The translations under genes and the position numbers were made by a program. From assembly GCA_044224605.1 (NCBI GenBank), contig JBGAKC010000013.1, positions 56,386 through 120,385 of the forward strand: a stretch of DNA of 64,000 nucleotides. Reading direction: 5' to 3'. The notes under the pieces are model-generated. The model saw only the letters and a program-made list of their open reading frames with translations, did no database searches and was not told the DNA's origin. Shown here piece by piece: positions 24,869-33,131 of this stretch; within the stretch, counting starts at the first letter, position 1, and each line of letters starts with the position of its first letter. This stretch comes from UBA7672 sp044224605 (GTDB lineage: Bacteria; Pseudomonadota; Alphaproteobacteria; Caulobacterales; Hyphomonadaceae).

Positions 24869-25663
24869 ATGAAAGTCGCGGACAAGGTCGTCATTGTCAC
24901 GGGCGGGGCGAGCGGCATCGGCAAGGCGCTGGTCGAGCGCTTCCACAAGGAAGGCGCCAGGGGCCTGATCGTGGCGGACATGAATGGCGCGGGGGCAGAG
25001 GCGGTTGCGAAGTCCGTCGGCGGGATCGCTGTGCAGGCCGATGTGACCAGGGAAGCCGACGTCCAGAAGATCGCGCGGACCGCCGAAGAGAAGTTCGGGC
25101 GGATCGATCTGTTCTGCTCCAATGCCGGGATCTCGCGGGGCGATCCGGATATCGACAATCCGGGATCGCCGCCGGATGCGCACTGGGAGTTGGCCTGGGG
25201 TGTCAACGTGATGGCGCATGTCTATGCGGTGCGGGCGGCGTTACCGGGGATGATTGCGCGCAAGTCGGGGTACTTTCTCAATACGGTTTCGGCGGCGGGG
25301 TTGCTCTCCCAGATCGGGTCGGCGGTCTATTCCACGACGAAGCACGCGGCGATCGGGTTCGGCGAACACCTCGCGATTGCGACGAAGGAGAACGGAATTG
25401 GTGTTTCGCTTCTCTGTCCGCAAGCCGTCGACACGCCGATGCTGGGCGGCGCTGCGGGATCGCAGAATGTCGATGGCGTGCTGGCGCCGGCTGATGTCGC
25501 CGATGCGGTCGTGAAGGGACTGGAGGCGGAGAGCTTCCTGATCCTGCCACATCCGCAGGTCGTCACGTACATGCAGCGGAAGACGGGCGATTATGACCGC
25601 TGGATCCGCGGCATGGTGCGGCTGCGGCGTGGCGTGATCGATGGCGCGAAGGGGGCGCGGTGA
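24869..25663 (+). CDS. Short-chain dehydrogenase/reductase
   Basis: A 264-aa classical SDR. The cofactor motif is VTGGASGIGKAL (TGxxxGIG, residues 11-22), then NAG near 91, catalytic Ser in LNTVSAAGL, and the catalytic pair YSTTKHA (Tyr-x-x-x-Lys). ADMNGAG after the second strand suggests NAD preference. The GGGAGCG ribosome-binding site lies about 9 nt upstream. The gene stands alone; the substrate is unknown. A perfect inverted repeat follows the stop. Confidence 0.92.
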   Translation: MKVADKVVIVTGGASGIGKALVERFHKEGARGLIVADMNGAGAEAVAKSVGGIAVQADVTREADVQKIARTAEEKFGRIDLFCSNAGISRGDPDIDNPGSPPDAHWELAWGVNVMAHVYAVRAALPGMIARKSGYFLNTVSAAGLLSQIGSAVYSTTKHAAIGFGEHLAIATKENGIGVSLLCPQAVDTPMLGGAAGSQNVDGVLAPADVADAVVKGLEAESFLILPHPQVVTYMQRKTGDYDRWIRGMVRLRRGVIDGAKGAR

Positions 25664-25669
25664 AAAGCA

Positions 25670-25709
25670 GAAGGGCCCCCACCCCGGGGGAGCGGGGGAG
25701 AGGCCCTTC
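25670..25709. terminator. Possible terminator between SDR and TonB-like gene
   Basis: Arms GAAGGGCC (25670-25677) and GGCCCTTC (25702-25709) enclose a G/C-rich loop that itself can fold. No T-run follows on the plus strand, so it may be an inefficient or Rho-assisted end for the convergent genes. Confidence 0.35.
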
Positions 25710-25787
25710 GAATGCCGGCCGGAACGTGGGGCGTCCTGGCGGTCCGGCACGCCCTGCCTTGCTGGGACAGGGCTTCAACTGGTCGCG

Positions 25788-26432
25788 CTAGTGCGCGTTT
25801 TCAAGCTTCCATTCGTAGAACACGTCGTGTCCGCAGACCGACTGTGCGACGCCATCCGATTTCGCCGGCGTGAAGCGGGCGTCGCGCACCCATCTGAGAG
25901 CAGCGTTGTCGAGCGCCGCGTGGCCGCTGGTGGAGGCGACATTGGCGGACGTCACGCGGCCCGAAGCATCGACACAGACTTTGAGCCTAGTAACGCCTTC
26001 ATTCTGCTTGCGGACGTCGGCGGCGGGATAGGGCGGCGGCGTGCGGGTGATGAGGGCGGGACGGGTGCGGATCGGCGAGGCCGCCGCACCTGTCCCGCCG
26101 CCCACCGGCCCCGCGTCGACAAGTCCTCGTTTGTCCACGGGAGGAGTCTTGATGCCGGTCTTGTCATCCGGGACGAAAACGTCATCCGGAATTTTCGTTG
26201 GCGGAATGGGCAGCGGATCCGTGGACATCGGAAGATCGCTCTTCGGCTTGTCCACCGGCACGGGATCCTCGGCGAGCGGGGTGAAGGTCAGCGGTGTCTC
26301 GATAAACTTCGCGACCTGACCGATGAAGCCGTTGGCGAGGGCGTAGCCAACAGCGGCGGTCATCAGCAGGGCGGCGCCGAGGCCGGCCATCCGGGTTGAA
26401 TTAGGCGCGTGTTCTCTCATGGCTCCGTACAT
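25788..26432 (-). CDS. TonB-like energy transducer / TonB C-terminal domain protein
   Basis: 214 aa: one N-terminal membrane anchor (residues about 17-40), a Pro/Asp-rich periplasmic spacer (about 45-125), and a TonB C-terminal domain (PPPYPAADVRKQNEGVTRLK onward, with SGHAALDNAALRWVRDARF). Two cysteines in the domain (KVCVDASG and SVCGHDV) match those in the TonB domain of the upstream M56 gene. GGAGG lies before ATG 26432. It starts 36 nt after the M56-TonB stop, so it is third in a blaI-type operon. No ExbB/ExbD is nearby. Confidence 0.85.
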   Translation of the reverse strand: MYGAMREHAPNSTRMAGLGAALLMTAAVGYALANGFIGQVAKFIETPLTFTPLAEDPVPVDKPKSDLPMSTDPLPIPPTKIPDDVFVPDDKTGIKTPPVDKRGLVDAGPVGGGTGAAASPIRTRPALITRTPPPYPAADVRKQNEGVTRLKVCVDASGRVTSANVASTSGHAALDNAALRWVRDARFTPAKSDGVAQSVCGHDVFYEWKLENAH

Positions 26433-26468
26433 GGAGACCTCCTCTCATCGCGTGCAGTCGATTGTCGG

Positions 26469-27710
26469 TTACGGCGTTCCGGCCGCTGCGGGTGGTGTGG
26501 GTCCGAGGCGCCAGCCCATGGTGAGGCTGTAGCCGCAGACGCTGACGGCCTGGCCGTTGCGGGTTGCTGGTTCGAATTTGGACTGTTCGAGTCCGCTCAG
26601 CGTCGCGTTGTCGAGGCTGGCGTAGCCGGACGACCTGACAAGTTTCACGTCGGCTACGGCTCCGGAGGCGCCGACGCAGAGTTCGACCACGACATCGCCT
26701 TCCTGCTTCGCGGCGGCGGCGTCGGTCGGATAGTTGGGCTGGCGGAAGTCGGCGCCAGGGCGCGGCTTGGTGGTGGGCCTGGCCTTGCTCTGCTCGTCCT
26801 GCGGCATGGGCTGGAAGGGCACGAGGACGTCCGGGGCCTCGCGGAAGACGGTGCGTTCGGGTTGGGCGGCCCAGGCGGCGACCCCGGCGCTTGCCGAGAG
26901 AACCAGCACGATGGCGGTGGCGGCGATGCGGCGGCGGCTGGAGACAGGCTTGCGGGCCAGCATGTCGATGCGCTCGGTCAGCGGGTGCTGCGATTCAGCG
27001 GGCCAGTAGCAGCCCACGGGAAGCGGGAGCGAGGCGAGCTGGGTCTTGAGCAGCGTTTCGGCATAGGCGCGGCGGACGCCACGCGGACGGCGGTCGATCA
27101 CTTCGGCATCGCAGGAGAGTTCCTGGTCGACGCGCATCGTCTTGGCGCCGACATGGATCATCGGGTTGAACCAGAAGACACAGCGGACGAGAGCCACAAG
27201 AGCGTTCACGCGGGCGTCGTTGCGGTCGAGGTGGACCTGTTCGTGGGTGAGGATCAGCTTGCGCTCGCTGTCGCTGTAGCGACGGGAGAAATCATCCGGC
27301 GTGACGATACGCGGGCGCGAGAAACCGACGATGGCGGGACCGGCGAGGCCGACGTTGGCATCGCGCAGGAAGGCGGCCTGGCGGCGGGCGAGGGCGACGG
27401 CCATGACGATCATGCCGGCGATCCAGACAGCCATCAGGACGGGCGCGATTGTCTCTTCCCAGTTGATGCTTTCCGGCGAAGGCGTCGTCATTGCGATGAT
27501 TTCCTCCAGCGACAGGCCGAAGGTGAGCGTGGTGATGGTGCGCGAGGGGATGAAGGTGGCGAGGATGGCGACCGGCACGATCGACCAGAGCAGGTAGACG
27601 GCGTGCGGGCCGAGGAGGCGCAGGGCCTGTTTGCGGACGAGGAGGATGAAGCCGACCGCGACGGCGGCAACGACATTCATCTCGATGAGAGAGGCAAGGA
27701 TGTCGTTCAT
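26469..27710 (-). CDS. M56 (BlaR1-type) metallopeptidase fused to a TonB C-terminal domain
   Basis: 413 aa. Three N-terminal TM helices surround a cytoplasmic zincin domain with LILTHEQVHLDRND (HExxH, near residue 160) and a downstream DQELSCDAEV containing the likely third zinc ligand. After a fourth TM (IAATAIVLVLSASAGVAAWA) a periplasmic Pro-rich spacer leads to a TonB-type domain (FRQPNYPTDAAAAKQEGDVV). In BlaR1/MecR1 this position is a penicillin sensor; here it is replaced by TonB_C with two Cys (ELCVG, SVCGY). The start overlaps the BlaI stop as ATGA. Confidence 0.9.
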   Translation of the reverse strand: MNDILASLIEMNVVAAVAVGFILLVRKQALRLLGPHAVYLLWSIVPVAILATFIPSRTITTLTFGLSLEEIIAMTTPSPESINWEETIAPVLMAVWIAGMIVMAVALARRQAAFLRDANVGLAGPAIVGFSRPRIVTPDDFSRRYSDSERKLILTHEQVHLDRNDARVNALVALVRCVFWFNPMIHVGAKTMRVDQELSCDAEVIDRRPRGVRRAYAETLLKTQLASLPLPVGCYWPAESQHPLTERIDMLARKPVSSRRRIAATAIVLVLSASAGVAAWAAQPERTVFREAPDVLVPFQPMPQDEQSKARPTTKPRPGADFRQPNYPTDAAAAKQEGDVVVELCVGASGAVADVKLVRSSGYASLDNATLSGLEQSKFEPATRNGQAVSVCGYSLTMGWRLGPTPPAAAGTP

Positions 27711-28081
27711 TTCTTGTCCTCTTCGATCTTCGCGATCAGGGCCTTCAATTGCTTGAGGTCCTTGGCGGACAGCTGACGATGCTCGGCAAAGTGGGCGACA
27801 AGTGGGGCAACCTCGCCCTTGAACAGACGGTCGAGCAGTCCCTGGCTTTCGGATTGGACGTACTGGGCGCGGGCGATGAGCGGGCGGTAGCAGTAGGCGT
27901 CGCCTTCCTTGCCGCCGGAGATGGCTTTTTTCTTGAGGAGCCGGGTGACCAGCGTCTTCACCGTGGCGGGGGCCCAGCCATTGTCCGGGCCGACGGCAGC
28001 ATAGATCTGCTCGGCCGTGAGCGGCGTCTTGCGCCAGAGGGCCTCCATGATGCGGCTTTCGGCGTCGGAGATCTGCTGCAT
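27707..28081 (-). CDS. BlaI/MecI-family transcriptional repressor
   Basis: 124 aa. A winged-HTH domain (ISDAESRIMEALWRKTPLTA, then WAPATVKTLVTRLLKKKAIS) is followed by a helical dimerisation tail. The segment where BlaI is usually cut lies between them (around the recognition wing and RPLIARAQYVQ). ATG 28081 is favoured since everything upstream is operator-like non-coding sequence. First gene of the operon with the M56-TonB gene. Expected to repress the operon until the M56 protease is activated. Confidence 0.92.
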   Translation of the reverse strand: MQQISDAESRIMEALWRKTPLTAEQIYAAVGPDNGWAPATVKTLVTRLLKKKAISGGKEGDAYCYRPLIARAQYVQSESQGLLDRLFKGEVAPLVAHFAEHRQLSAKDLKQLKALIAKIEEDKK

Positions 28082-28090
28082 GGTACACCT

Positions 28091-28120
28091 GTAATCTAAC
28101 TTCAAGTTACGCACGTAATC
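28091..28120. promoter_or_regulatory. Candidate BlaI operators upstream of the M56 operon
   Basis: Directly upstream of blaI lie two overlapping palindromes: TAACTTCAAGTTA (28097-28109, 6-bp arms) and TTACGCACGTAA (28107-28118, 5-bp arms). A GTAATC direct repeat is at 28091-28096 and 28115-28120. Their position 10-40 nt before the start fits autorepression by the BlaI homologue (inference). Confidence 0.5.
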
Positions 28121-28771
28121 CGCGGTGTCAATCGAGAGACTGCGAGGTTTCCGGAGAATTGGTGCGGTGCGGGAATTGGCGCTTACGTGATGGGCAGTCG
28201 GCAATCGGCAGTCGGGCGCCCCTGTTGCTTGCGCCAGTGAGCCCGCCCCGCCACGCCGGCCGACGCCCTGACGTCTTGAGTATCGGACGTCACCAAGACC
28301 TCCCTCCCTCAGGTGCGGAAGGAGCATCGCGAGGTCCGGGAGAAGGTGGCCAAAATCAGAGTTATCCCACCCCTGTTCTTTTGCTTCTGCCTTGAAAGGG
28401 CTGGCGAAGATTTTTCAGCGGGCGGGATGGATACGTACGGATCGCGCCGGTTGTCATCCCGGCCGCAGCGAAGCGGAGAGCCGGGACCCATTCATCCGCC
28501 GTCGTGCTCTCGCAATGGGTCCGGATAGCGCTGCGCGCTTTCGGGATGACAAGCGGCGGGTGCTTGACCTTCGGCGCGATGGTCGTCATATCCGCGGCCT
28601 TCTCCGATTGCCGGAGTGATGGATGCCATTCGAGATTGTCTTCGCTTCGTGAGTCGCGGCTTCAGCCCCCAAACTAGGATGGTTGGGCTGAGATAGCCGC
28701 CGCTCGCGCTGGACGACCCGCCGCCAGACTGGCCGTGGGCGCGCATCCGTTCAGATCAGGCGACAATTCAA
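28121..28771. other. Long intergenic region, mostly without recognisable genes
   Basis: About 650 nt with short frames on both strands but none with coding character. It contains the palindromic repeat at 28453-28550 and the upstream region of the YjhX-family gene. AT-richer patches such as that near 28360 (gttatcccacccctgttctt) do not form an obvious promoter. Confidence 0.5.
28453..28550. repeat. Interspersed palindromic repeat (long imperfect inverted repeat)
   Basis: The left arm gtcatcccggccgcagcg... (28453-28492) and right arm aatgggtccggatagcg...gggatgac (28514-28550) are imperfect complements, forming a hairpin-type intergenic element. Its sequence (gtcatcccgg...agccgggaccc) resembles common short repeats scattered between genes in alphaproteobacteria. 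Confidence 0.65.
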
Positions 28772-29029
28772 GTGAACATCTCGAAGTACGAGCAGCGCAC
28801 GCTGCATGCGCTCGCGCAGGGCGGGCGTATCGAACACCACAAGGACGACCGAGGCGACATCATCGCCGTGGACTGCATTACCCGCGACGGGTGGAAACTT
28901 GCGGACTGCACGCTGGCCGTGTTCCGCAAGCTCAGGAAGCGCGGTTTCATCCGCAGCCAGGAAGGCGGGCCCTACCGCGTGACCCGTGAAGGGCTCGCAG
29001 CCGTGCGCGCGCAGGTGGACAACCGGTGA
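28772..29029 (+). CDS. YjhX-family (UPF0386) small protein, putative toxin
   Basis: 85 aa, the family length, starting at GTG (MNISKYEQRTLHALAQGG). Conserved family blocks are DCTLAVFRKLRKRGFIRS and GPYRVTREGLAAVRAQVDNR, almost as in E. coli YjhX. In E. coli YjhX has been described as the toxin of a pair with the acetyltransferase YjhQ; no such partner is present here. The fold is predicted to be winged-helix-like. The gene is followed at once by a strong terminator, so it forms its own unit. Confidence 0.85.
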   Translation: MNISKYEQRTLHALAQGGRIEHHKDDRGDIIAVDCITRDGWKLADCTLAVFRKLRKRGFIRSQEGGPYRVTREGLAAVRAQVDNR

Positions 29030-29036
29030 GCAGGGG

Positions 29037-29088
29037 AAGACGGGAGCGGCGCATCCGCGATCATGCGGGAACACGCTCCCGTCTTTTC
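29037..29088 (+). terminator. Rho-independent terminator after the YjhX-family gene
   Basis: A perfect 12-bp stem AAGACGGGAGCG (29037-29048) / CGCTCCCGTCTT (29074-29085) with a T-rich tail (ctttt), 7 nt after the stop codon. Confidence 0.85.
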
Positions 29089-29172
29089 CGTTCACAAGCC
29101 TGCAACACATCTTGCGTATCGGCGCGTGTGCTGTGAGACAGCGCGCTCGCTTTTTTTCAGGATTGCTCAGAC

Positions 29173-29628
29173 ATGGCGTCAGCCAAGACCACGCCCGGCA
29201 AGTTCGATCTCGTTGTGAAGAAGGCGTCCGCCGGACGCGGGCTATTCTCGATGTCCCACATCAAGAAGGGCGCGTGCATCATCGAATACACGGGCCGGCC
29301 GCTGGAAGAGCGCGAGAAATACACCAGCCGGTCGAAATACCTGTTCGACCTCGACAATGGCGTGACGATCGACGGCGCGTTGAAGACGAACCTCGCCCGC
29401 TACATCAACCATTCCTGCGACCCGAACTGCGAGATCGACATCATCAATGGGCGGGTATTCGTCTACGCGCTTCGACCGATCGTTCCAGGCGAGGAACTGA
29501 ACTACGATTACGGTGAGGACTATTTCAGCGCCTATATCGGCGCCAAATGCCGGTGCACGCAGTGCGTGGCGGAACGGGCCAAGGCGCCTGCTGAGGACGA
29601 AGAGCTGGTGTTACAGGCGGCTGGGTAG
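29173..29628 (+). CDS. Bacterial SET-domain protein (lysine methyltransferase fold)
   Basis: 151 aa, nearly all SET domain. SAGRGLFSMSHIKKGACIIEY is the SET-N strand region; ARYINHSCDPNCEI is the pseudoknot NHSC-x-PN motif binding SAM and lysine; ELNYDYGEDY supplies the catalytic Tyr. A post-SET-like cysteine cluster (AKCRCTQC) with the Cys of NHSCDPNC could bind zinc. In eukaryotes such proteins methylate histone lysines; bacterial members modify nucleoid or ribosomal proteins in the few studied cases. No neighbouring substrate gene is evident. The frame is consistent with a full-length protein and no frameshift. Confidence 0.9.
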   Translation: MASAKTTPGKFDLVVKKASAGRGLFSMSHIKKGACIIEYTGRPLEEREKYTSRSKYLFDLDNGVTIDGALKTNLARYINHSCDPNCEIDIINGRVFVYALRPIVPGEELNYDYGEDYFSAYIGAKCRCTQCVAERAKAPAEDEELVLQAAG

Positions 29629-29637
29629 GCCTTTAGC

Positions 29638-29690
29638 ACGCCCTCGTCCTGAAGGAGATCGCGAAGCGATCGTCTCGAAGGATGCGGGCG
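29638..29690. repeat. Short intergenic palindromic repeat
   Basis: A run beginning cacgccctcgtcctgaag, with an inner hairpin GATCGC-GAA-GCGATC and a trailing gtctcgaaggatgcggg, lies between the SET gene and the next convergent gene. The type (ccctcgtcctga...tctcgaaggatg) is like the interspersed element at 63869-63919. Confidence 0.55.
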
Positions 29691-29696
29691 TACGTC

Positions 29697-30755
29697 CTAG
29701 ATCCCGCCGCCGGAGATCGAGAACTTGCGGCGGGTGCCGAGGAGTTTTTGCGCTTCGCCGATGGCCTGGGCGGCGCTCTCGGCCAGTTTGAGGCGCGGTT
29801 CGGCGCGCAAGGCTTCGAGGGCTTCGGTCAGGTGGGCGATGCCTTCGCGCAGCATGACCGGGTCGAAGCGCTTCTCGGCCTTGAGGCGGAGGGCGCGGCC
29901 CAGTGTGATGTTGGCGGCGATCCAGCGATCCGGGGCGACCGAGCGGTTGATCTCGGAGAGCGTCGAGCGGGCGATGTCGACCGAGCGGTCGATCCAGGTG
30001 TCGTCGCCCGCGAAGGCGAGCTGGAGGGCGCCGGCGGAAGCGTCATCGACCATTTCGGCGAGCAGGGCCTGATCGGCCTTTGGTTTCTGGTCGAGGATGG
30101 AGATCAGGCTCTCGACGACGGGCTGAAGGCGCTCGGCGCGGAAATCCTGCGGGCGGCCGAGGGCCGGGCGGAACTGTTTCGCGGCGGCGTAGGCCATCGC
30201 GCGCGTGAGGGCTTCGTTCCAGTCCGTCTTATCCTTCGGCATGGCGAAGGTGACGGGCTGGCGCGGCGGCTCGAACGTGTTGGACGGGCGGGCGAGGATG
30301 CGGGCGACGCCTTTGGAGCCGCGCGGGGCTTCGGCCCAGAGGATGAGATCGGCGTCGGTGCGGTTCATCAGCTGCTGGGCGCGCTGGTCGCCCTCGAGGC
30401 TGCCGGGGTAGGCGATGACGCGGAACGGGCCGCCGAACATGTAGTCCTTGAGGTGGCTGTCGACCGACTTGCGCAGGAAGGCGGCAATGGGTGCGCGGCG
30501 TCCGCCGCCGCCACGCACGACGAGGATGCGGGCGCCGACTTCGTTGTCGCGCTTGACCGCGCTGGCGAGCGCCGTGCGGCGGATCGAGAGCGCGAGGCGC
30601 ACGAGCATGGCGAGCAGCAGCACGGCCACGCCAAGGGCTGCGCCGATCGCGAGCAGGAGGCCGATGCCGGCCAGCTGCGGCGTGCCGACGAGGGACGATT
30701 CAATCGCGGCCCATCCGTGCTGCAGCGCTTTGAGAGTGACTGAAAGGAAGTCCAT
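29697..30755 (-). CDS. Membrane-anchored protein of unknown function
   Basis: 352 aa. One strong N-terminal TM region (PQLAGIGLLLAIGAALGVAV and LLLAMLVRLAL, residues about 27-58), then a cytoplasmic-type domain beginning ARILVVRGGGGRRAPIAAFL with alternating strands and helices, and a helical C-terminal half with repeated ~35-residue helical hairpins reminiscent of TPR-like repeats (WIDRSVDIARSTLSEINRSV; WIAANITLGRALRLKAEKRF). No known family was recognised. Downstream of tRNA-Arg in minus-strand order is unlikely to matter; it appears monocistronic. Confidence 0.65.
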   Translation of the reverse strand: MDFLSVTLKALQHGWAAIESSLVGTPQLAGIGLLLAIGAALGVAVLLLAMLVRLALSIRRTALASAVKRDNEVGARILVVRGGGGRRAPIAAFLRKSVDSHLKDYMFGGPFRVIAYPGSLEGDQRAQQLMNRTDADLILWAEAPRGSKGVARILARPSNTFEPPRQPVTFAMPKDKTDWNEALTRAMAYAAAKQFRPALGRPQDFRAERLQPVVESLISILDQKPKADQALLAEMVDDASAGALQLAFAGDDTWIDRSVDIARSTLSEINRSVAPDRWIAANITLGRALRLKAEKRFDPVMLREGIAHLTEALEALRAEPRLKLAESAAQAIGEAQKLLGTRRKFSISGGGI

Positions 30756-30925
30756 CTACCGGTCCTGCCGCGTGCGATAGTGCGGCTATGCAGCAATTCT
30801 TCTAAGGGGGCTGCAATTCCCGCGCAACGTCTGGAGGCGCCGCGCGCTGACGCGGCCTTGGTTAAACTGACCGTCATCTACGGTTAAAAGCAGGCCCGCC
30901 GGAAAATCCAGCTGCGGCAGGGGCA

Positions 30926-31002
30926 TGGCGATCCCGGCAGGATTCGAACCTGCGACCTCCGGTTTAGGAAACCGATGCTCTATCCAGCTGAGCTACGGGA
31001 TC
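30926..31002 (-). tRNA. tRNA-Arg (anticodon CCT)
   Basis: A complete 77-nt tRNA with encoded CCA. On the minus strand: acceptor GATCCCG/CGGGATC, D-arm GCTC/GAGC, anticodon loop TTCCTAA (anticodon CCT, codon AGG), T-loop GGTTCGAATCC, discriminator G. The outermost anticodon-stem pair is T-G. Confidence 0.95.
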
Positions 31003-31148
31003 GGCGCGGCGACTTATGCCCGCAAACTTGGCGGATCGCCAGCGTGGTTGGCGGGGGTGAGTCGCGGCCTTAAGCTCGATTCCGGAGGGGGCGGCGTTGG
31101 GGCTGTGGAATCCTGAAAAAAACGCAGGCTGGATGGTCGCGGCGGGCG

Positions 31149-31886
31149 GTGCTGCTTGGCGGGCTGGCGGCGGCGTGTTCGGCGGAATGCGACCTGGCCG
31201 AGGGCGAGCAGGTGCGCATCGCGCGCGTTATGGATGGTGATGCGCTGGCGCTGGATACCGGCCTCAAGGTGCGACTGGCGGAGGTTGAGGCGCCCGCGCC
31301 TGGTCATGGCCGGCGGAAGGACGAGCCGTTCGCGGAGGCGGCGCGGGCCCTGCTGAACGCGGCGGCGCTCGGGCGCTCGGCCAAGCTCTGGTATGGCGGG
31401 TTGAGCCGGGACTCATATGATCGCGCGCTGGCGCATGTGATCGCGCAGGACGAGGTGGGCGGCGGGATCTGGCTCAACGGTTATGCGGCGCGGCAGGGGG
31501 CCGCGCGGGTGCGGACCTATCCGGACAATGCAAAGCGGGCGCGACGGCAGCTGGCGATGGAGCAGGAAGCGCGTGCGGCCGGGCGCGGGCCGTGGGCGGA
31601 CGAGCACTGGCGCATGCGGGGACTGGATGATCTTGAGGGCGCGCCATACTTCGTAATCGTCGAGGGCGAGGTGGTGGCGCTGGGGAAGATGGCGGGGGAT
31701 GGCGAGGCGCACCTCACACGCGGCGGCATCCGCTTCGATGTCGGCGACAGGATCGGCGCGGCGGATGTGGCGCTGACCGCCGGGGTGCACGTGCGTGTGC
31801 GCGGGCGGATCGATGCGCGCGCCATTGCATCAGGGGGCGAGCCGAAGATGCGCGTGACGCACTGGGCGCAGGTGGAGGTGGTTTAG
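31149..31886 (+). CDS. Exported thermonuclease-like (SNase-fold) protein; start uncertain
   Basis: 245 aa from GTG 31149. The SNase-like part contains RIARVMDGDALAL (the usual GDT/D strand), GLKVRLAEVEAPAP and YDRALAHVIAQDEVGGGIWL where nucleases have R-x-L-A-x-V/L and the E of the active site. Nuclease activity is plausible but some catalytic positions are unclear. In frame upstream of the GTG, from a CTG at 31113, the sequence encodes SRRAVLLGGLAAAC, a twin-arginine signal with lipobox, so the true start probably lies upstream (non-ATG). The C-terminal ~75 residues form a second beta-rich (OB-like) domain. Confidence 0.7.
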   Translation: MLLGGLAAACSAECDLAEGEQVRIARVMDGDALALDTGLKVRLAEVEAPAPGHGRRKDEPFAEAARALLNAAALGRSAKLWYGGLSRDSYDRALAHVIAQDEVGGGIWLNGYAARQGAARVRTYPDNAKRARRQLAMEQEARAAGRGPWADEHWRMRGLDDLEGAPYFVIVEGEVVALGKMAGDGEAHLTRGGIRFDVGDRIGAADVALTAGVHVRVRGRIDARAIASGGEPKMRVTHWAQVEVV

Positions 31887-31916
31887 ATTGCCGGGCGGGA
31901 GCCTGGCGGTCCTGGA

Positions 31917-32804
<888 letters not shown>

Positions 32805-33047
32805 GAACGGCTCCGTCAATTTGTCCGTGCGGGCGGCGCGGAATATGCGCTGCGGGTTCAAGGCTGGGGCTCAAGACAGGACCCTCGCCCGACGAAACAA
32901 ACACGCCGCGCTGGAGGCGGTTCCCGCCTCACTTCAAAATTCATGGAACAGCACGGAAGTAGATTCGGAAGTTCCCGAGGGAAGGGCCGGGCGTTCCGAA
33001 ACTGTCAAAAGGCAGGAAATCGGACTGCGCAGAGGCCGAAAACAAAC
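32805..33047. other. Upstream region of rpoH
   Basis: About 240 nt without a gene. It holds a small hairpin GAGGCGG-TTC-CCGCCTC at 32914-32930, about 110 nt before the rpoH start on the minus strand. A TTGACA is present near 33000 (minus strand) but without a convincing -10. Some regulation of rpoH by its 5' leader is possible but not shown. Confidence 0.35.
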
Positions 33048-33071
33048 GGGGCGTCCCCGAAGGGACGCCCC
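33048..33071 (-). terminator. Strong terminator after cdnL
   Basis: A perfect 10-bp stem GGGGCGTCCC/GGGACGCCCC with a CGAA loop. On the minus strand it runs into TTTGTTTT. It sits 16 nt after the second in-frame stop (TAA at 33087-33089) of cdnL, rather than after its TGA. Confidence 0.88.
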
Positions 33072-33086
33072 GCTGTTTATCCCAAG

Positions 33087-33131
33087 TTAGTCCTCTGCCT
33101 CTTCGGTGGCCTCTTCAGGCCCGACCTTTCA
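33087..33131 (-). other. In-frame acidic tail of cdnL behind a TGA stop
   Basis: After the TGA (33129-33131) that ends cdnL, the same frame continues KVGPEEATEEAED to TAA at 33087-33089. The acidic composition looks like a normal C-terminal tail of this family, and the terminator is spaced correctly for the second stop. Confidence 0.6.
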
